Positions 35,596-45,900 of a stretch of 64,000 nt of DNA are shown one piece after another. The stretch is taken from NCBI GenBank assembly GCA_026705765.1, contig JAPPAB010000055.1, positions 60,211 to 124,210 of the forward strand. Reading direction: 5' to 3'. The notes beneath the pieces are model-generated. The model ran no database searches and was not told the DNA's origin. It saw nothing but the letters and a program-made list of their open reading frames with translations. The number at the start of each line of letters is the position of its first letter. Position 1 is the first letter of the stretch. The stretch comes from Gemmatimonadota bacterium. Lineage in GTDB: Bacteria > Latescibacterota > UBA2968. The translations under genes and the position numbers were made by a program.

Positions 35596-37938
35596 ATGAA
35601 TATTCGCTATTGGATACACTTCCTTCTATTTTTCTGCTTTATCGGACCTGTCTCCGCCGAAGACACGGACCTGGACGCCGTATATCTCAAAGCCCAGGCG
35701 CTCGGACGAAAAACCCTGATCAAAGAAGCACTCAACACATTAAACGAAGCCGTGCCGAGTTCTGCGGACTCCACCTTGCTACTGGCCCGTATCGGCCATC
35801 TCTATCTCCGACTCCAACTGCCCGACAGCGCCGAAGCCGCATTTGTTCGCGCCCTGAAAAACGACCCGCATCAGGGAGACGCCCATCTGGGAATGGGGCG
35901 CGTACTCCTGGAATATCGCAACAAACTCAAGCGCGCGACCTCCCACCTCGAAAAGGCGATACAGGCCGACTCCAACCGCGCTGAAAGCCGCGAAGTCCTC
36001 GGCAGAACCTATCTGGCGCGAGGGAAAGAAAAAGACGCAATAGAAGCGGCCAACAAAGCCCTTCAAATCAACCCCCGCTATGGCCCCACCCACCTGTTGC
36101 TGGCGCGTCTTTATCGCAAAAAAGGCGATATCCACCAGGCACTATCCCACTACAACACCTACCTGTCCCACGGCGCGCAGGACGAAACACCCGCACTTGA
36201 ATTTGCCCTTGAATTCCTGGCCGAAAAACGCTACAACGTCGTAACCCAGATTGCCGCGCACATGACCGATGCGCGAAGACTTCCGCTATTGGCGCAAGTG
36301 CTACTGGCCTCGCGGCGTTATGAAGACGCCCTATCCGTATTTCAAAAATATCTGGAAACCCTATCGCCACAGGAAAAAGCAATCTATGAAGACATCTCCC
36401 TGATCGCCACCCCGGAGGAAATCGCATCGTATCGCGCGATCTCAAACGAAGACCTGGACGCCTTTCTGAACGCCTTCTGGATTCGCAAAGACCCCTTTGG
36501 CACAACCGGAGGAAGCCAGAGACGCGCAGAACACTACCGCCGCGTCTGGCATGCGCGAACCTTCTTCGGGCGTTACAAATATCCCTTTGACCAGCGAGGC
36601 GAAATCTATATCCGATACGGCGAACCGGACTACCGCTCAACCTGGCGAGCACCAAATGCCAGCATACCGATCCCCGTGCAGCGCATCCAGGAAAAACTGG
36701 CATTTCAACTCTACGGTCGCCCCGGCACAACCGCGACCTACACCGGACCCGTATTTCCCGTCCGCATCGCGCTTCGAAATGTCGAAAGCAACCTCCCCCT
36801 CGAAGAAGACGACGGCACCCTCGGCTTGCGCGGGTGGAAACCCGTCACAGCCGGAAACGATTTCTCCAGCGTACCCTGGGAAGTGTGGATCTATCCCGAC
36901 ATCAACCACGGCATAGAAGTCGTATTCACCGACGAAATGCACACCAATATCTACAACTATGCACCCGTGCCCTCCATCGACAGAGAAGACGCTTATGACG
37001 TCGCTTCCCGCGGGTCCCCACTCAGATTCCTCAGACTCATGAACGACTTCTCGCCCGCATCGCAAGTCGCAGAAGCAGCGGCAAAAAAACCCGAACGCTA
37101 CGACACATCCGACCTCGATCCCCTCAACTTTTATTACGAAGCCCTGTCGTTCCGCGGGGAAAATGGCAAAACAGACCTCCAGATCAACATCGGCCTCCCA
37201 ATAGATGAAGTCGCAATGTCCAACGACCCGGACACCACAGTCGTAGTCGAACGCCGCATCGCCCTCGTCGATGATCAGAATCGCGAAGCAAAACGCCTTC
37301 GGGAAGACGTCGCCATACCCCTTCCCCCAGGACTCCGCGGAAAAAGCCTGATCGCCAGAGACCGCATCGACATACCCCTATCCCCCGGCGAATACGACCT
37401 CGCCGTGCAAATGTGGCGAATTCACACCAACCGCCTGGGCAATTATCGAGAAAAAGTTCGCCTGCACGACTTTTCCGGTGACAGCTTGATGCTCAGCGAT
37501 CTACAAATCGCACAGCATATTGAAGAACCGACTTCCGTATCCCAGGACCAGAGCGACACCCTGCCTGCGCGCGACAAATGGCGCATCACCACATCGCCGT
37601 CCCGCACCTTTTTCTCCGGCACCCCAATATTCGTCTATTTTGAAATTTACAACCTGACGCGAGACACCTTTGGGCAAACGCGCTACGAAGTCGCCTTTGC
37701 AGTTGCCCCGGAAAAAGGCCACGAACTCGCCTCGCAACCCAGAATACGGCGAAGAGATGGGGAACTGATCACCGTACAATACGCACAAACGGGCCGCGAA
37801 CTCTGGATCGCCGACTACGTCGAACTGGACATCGGCCGCGTTGAACCCGGGCGGTACCGCTTGCTCATGACAGTCAAAGACCTCAACAGTGCCCAGATCG
37901 CTATTCGGGAAAGCATATTCCGAATAGGAAATCGGTAA
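35596..37938 (+). CDS. TPR + GWxTD-domain protein, medium (780 aa)
   Basis: Starts 7 bases after the previous stop. Signal peptide (WIHFLLFFCFIGPVSAED). Six TPR repeats span about 28-215, a linker with a degenerate repeat runs to 260, and the GWxTD-type domain follows: AFWIRKDPFG near 294, EHYRRVWHAR, and RGEIYIRYGEPDYR near 334-347. The C-terminal part again has a PSRTFFSGTPIFVYFEIYNL block with FGQTRYEVAFAVAP. It is clearly homologous to the 32112 and 40031 proteins. The tandem pair suggests two subunits of one exported assembly or a substrate-specific duplication. No catalytic residues are apparent; a scaffold or regulatory role is only an inference. Confidence 0.85.
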   Translation: MNIRYWIHFLLFFCFIGPVSAEDTDLDAVYLKAQALGRKTLIKEALNTLNEAVPSSADSTLLLARIGHLYLRLQLPDSAEAAFVRALKNDPHQGDAHLGMGRVLLEYRNKLKRATSHLEKAIQADSNRAESREVLGRTYLARGKEKDAIEAANKALQINPRYGPTHLLLARLYRKKGDIHQALSHYNTYLSHGAQDETPALEFALEFLAEKRYNVVTQIAAHMTDARRLPLLAQVLLASRRYEDALSVFQKYLETLSPQEKAIYEDISLIATPEEIASYRAISNEDLDAFLNAFWIRKDPFGTTGGSQRRAEHYRRVWHARTFFGRYKYPFDQRGEIYIRYGEPDYRSTWRAPNASIPIPVQRIQEKLAFQLYGRPGTTATYTGPVFPVRIALRNVESNLPLEEDDGTLGLRGWKPVTAGNDFSSVPWEVWIYPDINHGIEVVFTDEMHTNIYNYAPVPSIDREDAYDVASRGSPLRFLRLMNDFSPASQVAEAAAKKPERYDTSDLDPLNFYYEALSFRGENGKTDLQINIGLPIDEVAMSNDPDTTVVVERRIALVDDQNREAKRLREDVAIPLPPGLRGKSLIARDRIDIPLSPGEYDLAVQMWRIHTNRLGNYREKVRLHDFSGDSLMLSDLQIAQHIEEPTSVSQDQSDTLPARDKWRITTSPSRTFFSGTPIFVYFEIYNLTRDTFGQTRYEVAFAVAPEKGHELASQPRIRRRDGELITVQYAQTGRELWIADYVELDIGRVEPGRYRLLMTVKDLNSAQIAIRESIFRIGNR

Positions 37939-37968
37939 GCAACGCCAGCCCCCAGCCCCTCCCTTTTC

Positions 37969-39954
37969 ATGTCCGCACAACAAACATATCCAATTGCAGA
38001 TTCGCCAGATCCTGCGAACAAAGGGGTCACTGTCCGATCGCTGATCTTCGGATTTGTGCTGGTTGTTACAATCAACGCACTGGCCACAGTCGCGCGATAC
38101 ATCATGCACAGCTCTTTCATGGCATACAGTCACATGCCCATGGGCAATCTGATGCTCACACTGCTGTGTTTGATCGTCTGCAGTGTGCTCGCGCGGTACT
38201 TTGGCAAACGCTTTGCCTTTTCCCCGAGCGAATGGCTCGCGATCTTTTCAATGGGCTTCATCTGTTCGCTCGGTCCCACCTACGGCGTAAGCGGATATCT
38301 GGTCGGCGTCATCGTAACCCCCTACTATTTTTCCTCGCCCGAAAACCGGTGGGCAGAGTTTTTACACCCGCACCTCCCCGAATGGATCATACCGTCCAAT
38401 CGCGATGGCGCAATGAACTGGTTCTACGACGGCTTGCCCGCCGGTGCGCCCGTACCCTGGTCTGTCTGGCTCGGTCCCCTCTTCTGGTGGTTCACCTTTA
38501 TATGTGCAGTGGCACTCGCCTGTTTTTGTGCCTCGGTCATCATGCGCAAACAATGGGCGGAATACGAAAAACTGGTCTATCCCGCCATGGAACCCATCGT
38601 CGAACTGACCACACAGCCCGGCACGGGACGGACCTATTTGCCCGAGTTTATGCAGGGACGGATGTTCTGGACCGGATTTGGCGTGGTAGGCGTGATATTC
38701 GTCTGGAACATCATCGCGTGGTTTCATCCCGCGCTGCCAAAATTTCCAACCGCCGCTGGCACCTGGGTGCCCATTGGCCGGAACTTTCCGCCGCAATGGG
38801 TATTCATAAGCACCGTGGGAATATGCTTTTCGTATTTTGCGAGCCTGGAATTATTGTTCAGCATGTGGCTCTTTGATCTCATATTCATCGTAGAATCCGG
38901 CATCCTCGACCAACTGGGCATAGCGGCCTTTAACCGCTACTACGCCTCCAAACGCTACCTCTGGCAAACAACGGGCGCATTTGTCGCCCTATCTCTGTGG
39001 TGGGTGTGGATAGCGCGGGCGCATCTAAAAGAGGCATTTCAAAAAGCCCTCCATCCAAAAAGCGAGCACATAGACGACAGCCGAGAACTCATATCCTATC
39101 GCGCAGCCTTCTGCGGCCTCGCCGCTTCAGTCGCCTACGCACTGGTCTGGCTGTCCGCAGCGGGCATGGCGTGGAAAGTCCTCGCCATCCTGTTGCCATT
39201 CATGTTCTTGACCTACGGTGCCTTATCGAAAATCCTGGCCGATTCCGGACTTATTTACGTCATGGCACCATCCAGGGCCTGGACACTGACAACCGCGCTT
39301 ATGGGCGGTGCCCGCGCCATCCCAGCAGCATCTCATGCCCTGATCTATCCGGCATCTGTCGCCATCGATCACTTCCGCGGATTTACCTTTTCCGTGGGCA
39401 CGCACCTCAACCGCCTGTCCGACTTCATCACCGGCAACAAACGCCCCCTCTTCGGCGGCCTCTGCGTGGCTTTTGTGGTCGGCATCGTCTCATCCACTCT
39501 CTTTACAATCTGGCTGGGCTATCGCATTGGCGGGTACAATTTCTCGCCAAACTGGCTCATCATTCGCGCGGGCATAGGCGGATATCAAAATTCCGTCAAC
39601 GCGATCATCTCGCCGCAACCGATGGAAGAGATCGACTACGGGTTCTTTCTCATCGGCGCATTCGCCATGTACGCCCTGTTATTCCTGCGATACCAATTCA
39701 CCTGGTGGCCCCTGCACCCCATTGGCCTCGCCCTATCGGGCACCGGACTCGCCCGCCTCACCAGCTTCACCATCTTTGTCGCCTGGCTCATCAAATTCAC
39801 ATTATTGCGCATTGGCGGAGCGCCCTTTTACCGCCGCTCAAAACCATTTTTCATCGGCATGCTCGTGGCATACGTCCTGTCAACCGCACTCGGCCTCGTC
39901 GTAGATGCAATCTGGTTCATGCCCCAGGGACACACCGTTCACAAATGGTATTGA
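37969..39954 (+). CDS. DUF6785/DUF6784-like multispanning membrane protein, copy 2
   Basis: A 661-residue membrane protein homologous along its whole length to the one at 11032-13020. Shared landmarks are HMPMGNL, SPENRWAEF then IIPSN, MRKQWAEYEKLVYPA and a C-terminal GHTVHKWY. The ATG at 37969 follows the previous stop by 30 bases and only a weak site (CCTCCCTTTTC) precedes it, so translation may depend on coupling. It lies between GWxTD proteins rather than glycan enzymes, so this copy may transport something related to the envelope-assembly operon. Its GC-rich style matches the upstream genes and differs from the next gene. Confidence 0.78.
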   Translation: MSAQQTYPIADSPDPANKGVTVRSLIFGFVLVVTINALATVARYIMHSSFMAYSHMPMGNLMLTLLCLIVCSVLARYFGKRFAFSPSEWLAIFSMGFICSLGPTYGVSGYLVGVIVTPYYFSSPENRWAEFLHPHLPEWIIPSNRDGAMNWFYDGLPAGAPVPWSVWLGPLFWWFTFICAVALACFCASVIMRKQWAEYEKLVYPAMEPIVELTTQPGTGRTYLPEFMQGRMFWTGFGVVGVIFVWNIIAWFHPALPKFPTAAGTWVPIGRNFPPQWVFISTVGICFSYFASLELLFSMWLFDLIFIVESGILDQLGIAAFNRYYASKRYLWQTTGAFVALSLWWVWIARAHLKEAFQKALHPKSEHIDDSRELISYRAAFCGLAASVAYALVWLSAAGMAWKVLAILLPFMFLTYGALSKILADSGLIYVMAPSRAWTLTTALMGGARAIPAASHALIYPASVAIDHFRGFTFSVGTHLNRLSDFITGNKRPLFGGLCVAFVVGIVSSTLFTIWLGYRIGGYNFSPNWLIIRAGIGGYQNSVNAIISPQPMEEIDYGFFLIGAFAMYALLFLRYQFTWWPLHPIGLALSGTGLARLTSFTIFVAWLIKFTLLRIGGAPFYRRSKPFFIGMLVAYVLSTALGLVVDAIWFMPQGHTVHKWY

Positions 39955-40030
39955 TCGAAACTATTGCTGCATAAAACTGTATAAAGGTAATAACCTGGAT
40001 TATTCAAACGTGTGCCAATAGGAGGATGAC

Positions 40031-41890
40031 ATGACTGGCAAGAACCGTTGGTTGGTGCTCTGGATCTTCTTATTTCCGCAACTCCTGTGGGCACTTGAGG
40101 ATCAGCAGACACTTGATGCAGCGCAGTATGAAATGGCGCTGAATTACGCAAAGGACTATCGGTATAAGCCAATTTTGGAGATTATTGAACAATTACCTGC
40201 AAGTCACGCGGACAAGGACAATTGGTTACCTCTTCAGGCACAAGCCTATGCAGCCCTGGGTGATGTAAAGGTGGCTGATTATTTATTTCAAAAGTTCCTG
40301 CGTATGATACCAGAAGATGAGCGCAGATATTACGAGGACATCACATTGATGATGTCGCCTGAAGAACAGAATACCTTTAGCAGCTTAAAAGAAGAAGAAC
40401 GAGGCCAGTTCATAAACGAATTTTGGAAAAAGCGAGATCCCTTATTGAGTGCAGGGGCTAATATCAGAAAAGTAGAACACTATAGAAGAGTATGGTATGC
40501 ACGCCAGTTTTTTAATGGGAAACACCCCTGGGATCGGCGCGGCGAGGTGTATATCAAGTTTGGTGAACCGGATTACAAATTTGGCGGGAGTTATGGAGGC
40601 AGAGTTCCTCCCCTATCTGTTGAATTTTTAAAAGAAAGATTGGCTTACGAACTTGCTTTGAATTTGCAAAGGGCTAATCGCGTAGAGCAAGTTCCCGAAT
40701 GGAACACCTTGAAGCGCAAGCAGAGCAAAGGTGCCCTGACAGATCCCATTTATCCCATAGATCGCCATCCCGATGGTTCGCCCAGATTTCCCTGGGAATC
40801 GTGGATTTATCTCGGTATTGGCAAAGGCATAGAAATTGTATTTACAGATCACTTCATGAATGGCAGTTGGGATTATCCAATCCCTCCTAAGAGTCCTCTT
40901 TTAGCAGTAGCGTCGCAAAATTTCCATCCTCAAGTTATTATTGGGCACCATGCCAAAGAGACACCTGATTTTTATAATGGAATACCCGGCACTGAAATTT
41001 TGAACTTTTACTATGATCTGGCAACATTCCGGGGAAAGGACCTCGAAACAGATCAGAATATTTATCTCGGATTATTGCCAAAGGATATTTTTGCCCAAAA
41101 TGATACCTCAACAACCGCTGCACTTATTAACTGGACAGCATCTCTCGTGAATGACGAAGGCACGGTCATCAACAGCGCTCAACACACTGTATCTTTGTCA
41201 AGTATGCAAAGTGGTATCGCTATTGATGCGATGTCTCTTAAAGCTTTACCGGGAGATTATCGGCTCATCGTTCATCTCACAGATCAAAATTCTGGAAAAT
41301 GGGGGTTCTATCAACAGCAAATTCACATTCCGAATTATGCTGTCGATTCACTGAGCATAAGCGATATTGAAATGGCCTATCACATCTTCACTGAACCCCA
41401 ATCATACAAGTTTCAAAAGGGCGATGTTTGGGTCATTCCTATGCCCACGCGAAATTATCTGAGAAATCAGGCAGTCAATATTTATTATGAAATTTACAAT
41501 TTGCAAAAAGATACATTTGGACAAACGAAATTCCGCATTAAATACACGATCTGGGAAGATGTACGAAAAAATGCCAGTCTATTGGGCAGCATATCATCTT
41601 TCCTGGGTAAATTAGTTACCGACAAAAAGCCAGAGATCTCGATTAGTTCTGACTATAATGGAAACAGCGCCACTGAGCCGATATATATTGAATTGGATAC
41701 AAAAAAATTAAAACCGGGCCTATATCAGCTTGCAGTTGAGGTTCATGATTTGATAAGCCAGCAAACAAGCTCTCAAGAGGCCCTTTTTATTTTAAATAAA
41801 AATGAAATCAATGAACGCGTAACAAAGCGAGAAGAAGAATCTCTTTCAGATAGATACCAAAGGGCCATAGAAAGAAGTATGGAACAATAA
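40031..41890 (+). CDS. GWxTD-domain protein, third paralogue (619 aa)
   Basis: Start after GGAGGATGAC. Signal peptide (VLWIFLFPQLLWALE). A short helical stretch of TPR-like character (about 25-100) precedes the domain: EFWKKRDPLLS, EHYRRVWYAR and RGEVYIKFGEPDYK near 170-183, then the shared MPTRNYLRNQAVNIYYEIYN and FGQTKFRIKYTIW. The product lacks the long TPR array of its neighbours. Codons are visibly A/T-rich compared with the genes before it, which suggests later arrival or a different expression regime. The final 25 residues are charged (RVTKREEESLSDRYQRA). No operon partner follows; an intergenic promoter for the toxin-antitoxin pair comes next. Confidence 0.85.
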   Translation: MTGKNRWLVLWIFLFPQLLWALEDQQTLDAAQYEMALNYAKDYRYKPILEIIEQLPASHADKDNWLPLQAQAYAALGDVKVADYLFQKFLRMIPEDERRYYEDITLMMSPEEQNTFSSLKEEERGQFINEFWKKRDPLLSAGANIRKVEHYRRVWYARQFFNGKHPWDRRGEVYIKFGEPDYKFGGSYGGRVPPLSVEFLKERLAYELALNLQRANRVEQVPEWNTLKRKQSKGALTDPIYPIDRHPDGSPRFPWESWIYLGIGKGIEIVFTDHFMNGSWDYPIPPKSPLLAVASQNFHPQVIIGHHAKETPDFYNGIPGTEILNFYYDLATFRGKDLETDQNIYLGLLPKDIFAQNDTSTTAALINWTASLVNDEGTVINSAQHTVSLSSMQSGIAIDAMSLKALPGDYRLIVHLTDQNSGKWGFYQQQIHIPNYAVDSLSISDIEMAYHIFTEPQSYKFQKGDVWVIPMPTRNYLRNQAVNIYYEIYNLQKDTFGQTKFRIKYTIWEDVRKNASLLGSISSFLGKLVTDKKPEISISSDYNGNSATEPIYIELDTKKLKPGLYQLAVEVHDLISQQTSSQEALFILNKNEINERVTKREEESLSDRYQRAIERSMEQ

Positions 41891-41989
41891 TTCAGAGGTG
41901 TATTCATTTCTCTATTCGCAAATATGGCTATATCATGTCGAGATTTATTCCCTTGCTTTCAGATATACGCTTTGCTAATTTATTTCACC

Positions 41990-42017
41990 TTGTCATCGTT
42001 TAATTTTACTTTATACA
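41990..42017 (+). promoter_or_regulatory. Promoter candidate for the HigBA-like pair
   Basis: TTGTCA at 41990-41995 and TATACA at 42012-42017 with a 16-base spacer, 27 bases before the GTG start at 42045. Confidence 0.5.
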
Positions 42018-42044
42018 CTTGTGGGCTTGTGAAGTGGGGTAGCT

Positions 42045-42410
42045 GTGTGGTATTACCAAGAATATCAAAGTAAAAACGGTCGGCTTCCTGTCACTGACTG
42101 GTATCAGAGATTATCTCCGAACAACAAATCGCGCCTTAAACGATTTTTGCGTATTGTAAAACAACTTTCTCAACCTCAAAGACCTTACTTTGACAAATTT
42201 CAAGCACTGCACGAAGCGCGTTGGCCCGGTGAACACCGCGTACCACATCGAATATTCTGTTACTTTCCATCGTTAAGGCGAGTAACATTTTTGTGTGGTT
42301 TTACTCATAAAGACAACATATATAAACCACCAAACGCATATAAGACAGCGGTAACACGTCACTCCGAAATACAAAGAGGAGAAGCTCATGAACTTGAATT
42401 CAAGCTCTGA
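42045..42410 (+). CDS. RelE/HigB-like toxin of a type II toxin-antitoxin pair
   Basis: A 121-residue basic protein with a GTG start at 42045 (site GAAGTGGGGTAGCT). The order is MWYYQEYQSKNGRLPV, then helices, then the strands FDKFQALHEARWPGEHRVPHRIFCYFPSLRRVTFLCGFTHKDN (written here in part), typical of Gp49/HigB-type mRNA interferases, which cut translated mRNA at the ribosome. The catalytic-type basic/aromatic residues R, H and Y are in the expected last two strands. It overlaps the antitoxin gene by 23 bases, in the toxin-first order used by higBA systems. A toxin role is inferred from fold and gene order. Confidence 0.82.
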   Translation: MWYYQEYQSKNGRLPVTDWYQRLSPNNKSRLKRFLRIVKQLSQPQRPYFDKFQALHEARWPGEHRVPHRIFCYFPSLRRVTFLCGFTHKDNIYKPPNAYKTAVTRHSEIQRGEAHELEFKL

Positions 42411-42789
42411 ACTTTGGGAAGAACTACAAGATAAGGAATATCGGGAAGGTTACGTCGAAGGACAGTTTGAAATTGAGGTACCTTTCCAAATCCGAGCACT
42501 TCGGAGGGCGAGAGGGTGGACACAAGCGGATCTTGCAAAGAACAGTGGCATTCCCGAGAGCCAAATAGCCGAATTGGAGGACCCTGATAGTGACCCACCA
42601 TCAGTACAAATATTGCACAAGCTTTGTGCAGCATTTGATGTGGGACTGCTTGTTCAATTTGTCTCATTCAGCGAGTTAGTCCGCCGAGAATCAGAATTTG
42701 ATCCAGAAACCTTTAACGTTGTAAGCTTTTCAGATGACAACATCGATGCAGAGCCACAAACTGCGGCTATATCCACAATGGTGCCATAG
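42388..42789 (+). CDS. XRE-family antitoxin (HigA-like)
   Basis: A 133-residue protein with an XRE helix-turn-helix at about residues 35-85 (IRALRRARGWTQADLAKNSG, IPESQIAELEDPD, PSVQILHKLCAAFDVGLL). An unusual acidic N-terminal 30 residues precedes it (SSELWEELQDKEYREGYVEG) that probably binds the toxin. The start overlaps the toxin stop by 23 bases and is preceded by AGAGGAGAAGCTC. The C-terminal 30 residues are charged and likely unstructured. It should repress its own promoter, so the 41990 promoter is a likely target. Confidence 0.85.
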   Translation: MNLNSSSELWEELQDKEYREGYVEGQFEIEVPFQIRALRRARGWTQADLAKNSGIPESQIAELEDPDSDPPSVQILHKLCAAFDVGLLVQFVSFSELVRRESEFDPETFNVVSFSDDNIDAEPQTAAISTMVP

Positions 42790-42813
42790 GGACGCACTCA
42801 AACCAGCAACCCG

Positions 42814-42897
42814 GTCTGAGGAATAATCTCAGACGTTGGTAAATAAGGCAGACTTGTTCGCACGGATCATCAAATCGCGACCTGGACTGCCTTTTTT
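42814..42897 (+). terminator. Hairpin and terminator after the HigBA-like pair
   Basis: A first hairpin GTCTGAG/CTCAGAC (42814-42820 with 42828-42834) is followed by a longer-loop stem AAGGCAG (42845-42851) with CTGCCTT (42887-42893) and a T run. The second element looks like the terminator; its long loop makes it less certain. Confidence 0.55.
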
Positions 42898-42923
42898 ATA
42901 AAGGTTAGTAGCCTTAATTTTAT

Positions 42924-42952
42924 TTGGCAGAAGTTGTCTTTTTATGCATAAT
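42924..42952 (+). promoter_or_regulatory. Sigma-70-type promoter for the M28-FtsX gene
   Basis: TTGGCA at 42924-42929 and CATAAT at 42947-42952 with an exact 17-base spacer, 45 bases before the ATG at 42997. Confidence 0.65.
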
Positions 42953-42996
42953 AGTGTTTGAATTTTGGATTATCCGCCTTTTTGAAAGGACCCTCC

Positions 42997-45900
42997 ATGT
43001 ATCGTCGCATCGGATGGTTGGCATTAATCGGGATTGTCGTATTTGGGTTTGGCGCAATCATCTCAGGACCCGATACGGTTGACCCATTGCTGCGCAATGT
43101 GCTGGGATTGCAAACCCCCGAACCCGTAGAACCAGCCCCAGTGCCGGGAGCCGAAGTCGTAGCAGATCGCGTAAAGCGCAAAATCACAGAAGCAGAAGTA
43201 CGCGCATTAATGGCGACCTTTACCCAATACAAATCCCGCGTACCGGGCTATCCGGGACACGATGCCGCCGCGCAATTCATCGAACAACGCTTCCGAGCAC
43301 TCGGCTTAAAAAATGTAGAAACAGAAACCTATGGCGTAACCTCACCCGTAGATGAAGGCAGCCAACTGACCATCGTCTCCTCTGGCGAAATCTTTCCGCT
43401 CTACGGGCTATGGCCCAACCTGGTCAAAACCACCACCCTGCCACCGGGCGGCATACGAACGCGCCTGATCGACGGCGGCGACGGCGAATTTAAAGCCTAC
43501 GACGGCAAAGACGTGGAAAACACCGTCGTCCTCCTGAACTTCAACACCTGGAACAAATGGCTCAACGCCGCAGTCCTGGGCGCAAAACAAATCATCTTCA
43601 TCGCCCCAGATACCACATCCTATACACAGGCCGAAACAAAATTCTTGCAAGTACCCAACACCGTAGAGCGATTCTGGATCGACCGCGAACACGGCGAGAA
43701 ATTACGCACGTTGTTGGCAGACCAGGGCGAAATAGAAGTACAACTCGAATCCCGGATGCCCTGGAAGAAAGACGACGTCGCCAACGTACTGGGCTGGGTT
43801 GAAGGATCAGACCCGGAAATGAGCAAAAAAATCGTCGTCATCAACGCCTACTACGACGCCATGTCTGTCGTACCCGCACAGGCACCCGGTGCTGAAATGG
43901 CGTGTGGCATTGTCGCACTCATGCGTCTGGCAGAATACTTTCAAGCACATCGCCCCAAATACACCGTCCTCTTCCTCGCATCATCCGCACACCACCTGGG
44001 ATTCCGGGGCATCTGCGACTTCCTGAACCGGCACTCGCGCAAAGAAGAACACTTTGCCGCACTCATGACCGAACCCATTGACATCGACCTGTTCATCGGA
44101 TTGGACCTCTCCAGCCAGACAGACGAAATAGGCGTATCAACCCAGACCGCCGGGTTTGGCGTCAACACAGCGGTCAATTATTTCTCCACGCGATTCTTTG
44201 CCACATTTAGCAAATCCTTTGTACGCTATGCAACCGCCATTGCCGAAGGCATGGGCGTACCTTCAAAAGACGTCATGGTCGATGGGATCAACCCCAAAGG
44301 CGGCATGACCTGGGACATGTACATCCCCGGCGAAAATATCAAAAGCGACAGCGAAGTCGTACTCTATGCGGGCACCCCCGCACTCTCATTGACAACCATA
44401 AACGACGCGCGATTCCGCGTAGATACCCCTCTAGACCGGGCAGAGTACATAAACTACGCCAACCTGACCAAACAGATTCGCGTACTCGCGGGCATGCTGG
44501 ATCTGTCCTTCAACGATCGGGAATTTTTACCCGATTACAAACTGGATCCCACCGACCGCATGCGCGGCCTCAAAGGATATGTGCGCACCTTCCCTCGGCG
44601 CAGCATCACACCCGATAAATCGCGACCAGGTGCAATAGCCGCCATGCGCATGGGCCTGGAAAAATCAATCAAAGGCGTGCGGCGCATTTACTACGATCTC
44701 GCAGACGAAAACGGCGAATACTATATCCCGGGCGTGGCAGAGCGCCGCGTACACGTGCGGGCGTACTATATCGATCCCCACAGCGGCGAAATCACGTACG
44801 CGCCCAACCAGGGGCGGCAGGGCAAAATCTACAGCGGCCATTTCAACATGAACTGGTGGATCACAAAACAAACCGTCATCCTGTTCCCCTGCGTGGCAAC
44901 CGATTTCTACGACACAGTCGATCCCCGGTATCTGAACACCTTATCCGACATCAGCGTCTATGGTGCGGGCAATACCGCACCGCAAGAATACGGTTATGAC
45001 ATCGGATTTGGGCCAGACGAACCCGTCGGCGTAGTCTATACATCCCCGGGAGAAAAAGTAAAAATAGCCATGCGCGCAGGCGCAATCGGCGTGCGCTATT
45101 TGCTACTCAACTCAAAAAGCGCCGATAACGAGTGGGATGCCCGGGGCGAGGGATTTCAAACCCTCTCATCGGGCTCCTTAATCCGCACGCCCTATCAGGC
45201 GGCGCGAGATATGTGGATGCTGAACGAGTCGCGCATGCGAAAACTGCGCCAGTACTCAATTGAAAATCAGCGACTGGAAGTATTGCACGCGCAGGCCAAA
45301 CAACACTTAGATGAAGCAGAAACCGCACTGAAAGAAAAACAATGGGATGCCTTTGTAAAACACACACGCGCGGGCATGGGCATTGAATCGCGGGCATACC
45401 CAGACGTAAAAACAACCCAAAACGACGTCATCCGCGGCGTAATTTTCTTCATGCTCCTGGTCATCCCCTGTGCGTTTTTCCTCGAACGGTTGATCTTTAC
45501 CTTCTCCGATATTCGCATGCAAATCGGCGGGATCGGCGCGGTCTTTCTGGTCATTTGGATATTCCTCTCACAGGTACACCCCGCATTTGACCTCTCCAAT
45601 CCCTTTGTAATCTTACTCGCTTTTGTCATCCTGGCACTGGCGATCTTTGTCATCTCGATTCTATCGGGCCGGTTCAACGAAAATATCCGACGACTCCGCA
45701 GCGCCGAAGTATTATTGCACGAAACCGACGTGGGGCGCATCAGCGCATCCGTGGCGGCATTCCAACTGGGCATTGCCAACATGAAAAAGCGCAAAATGCG
45801 CACATGGCTGACATTTGCAACCCTGGTCCTGCTCACCTTTACCGTGCTATCCTTTACCTCTATCAAATCGGCACTGGAATTTCACCAGCTTCACCGCGAT

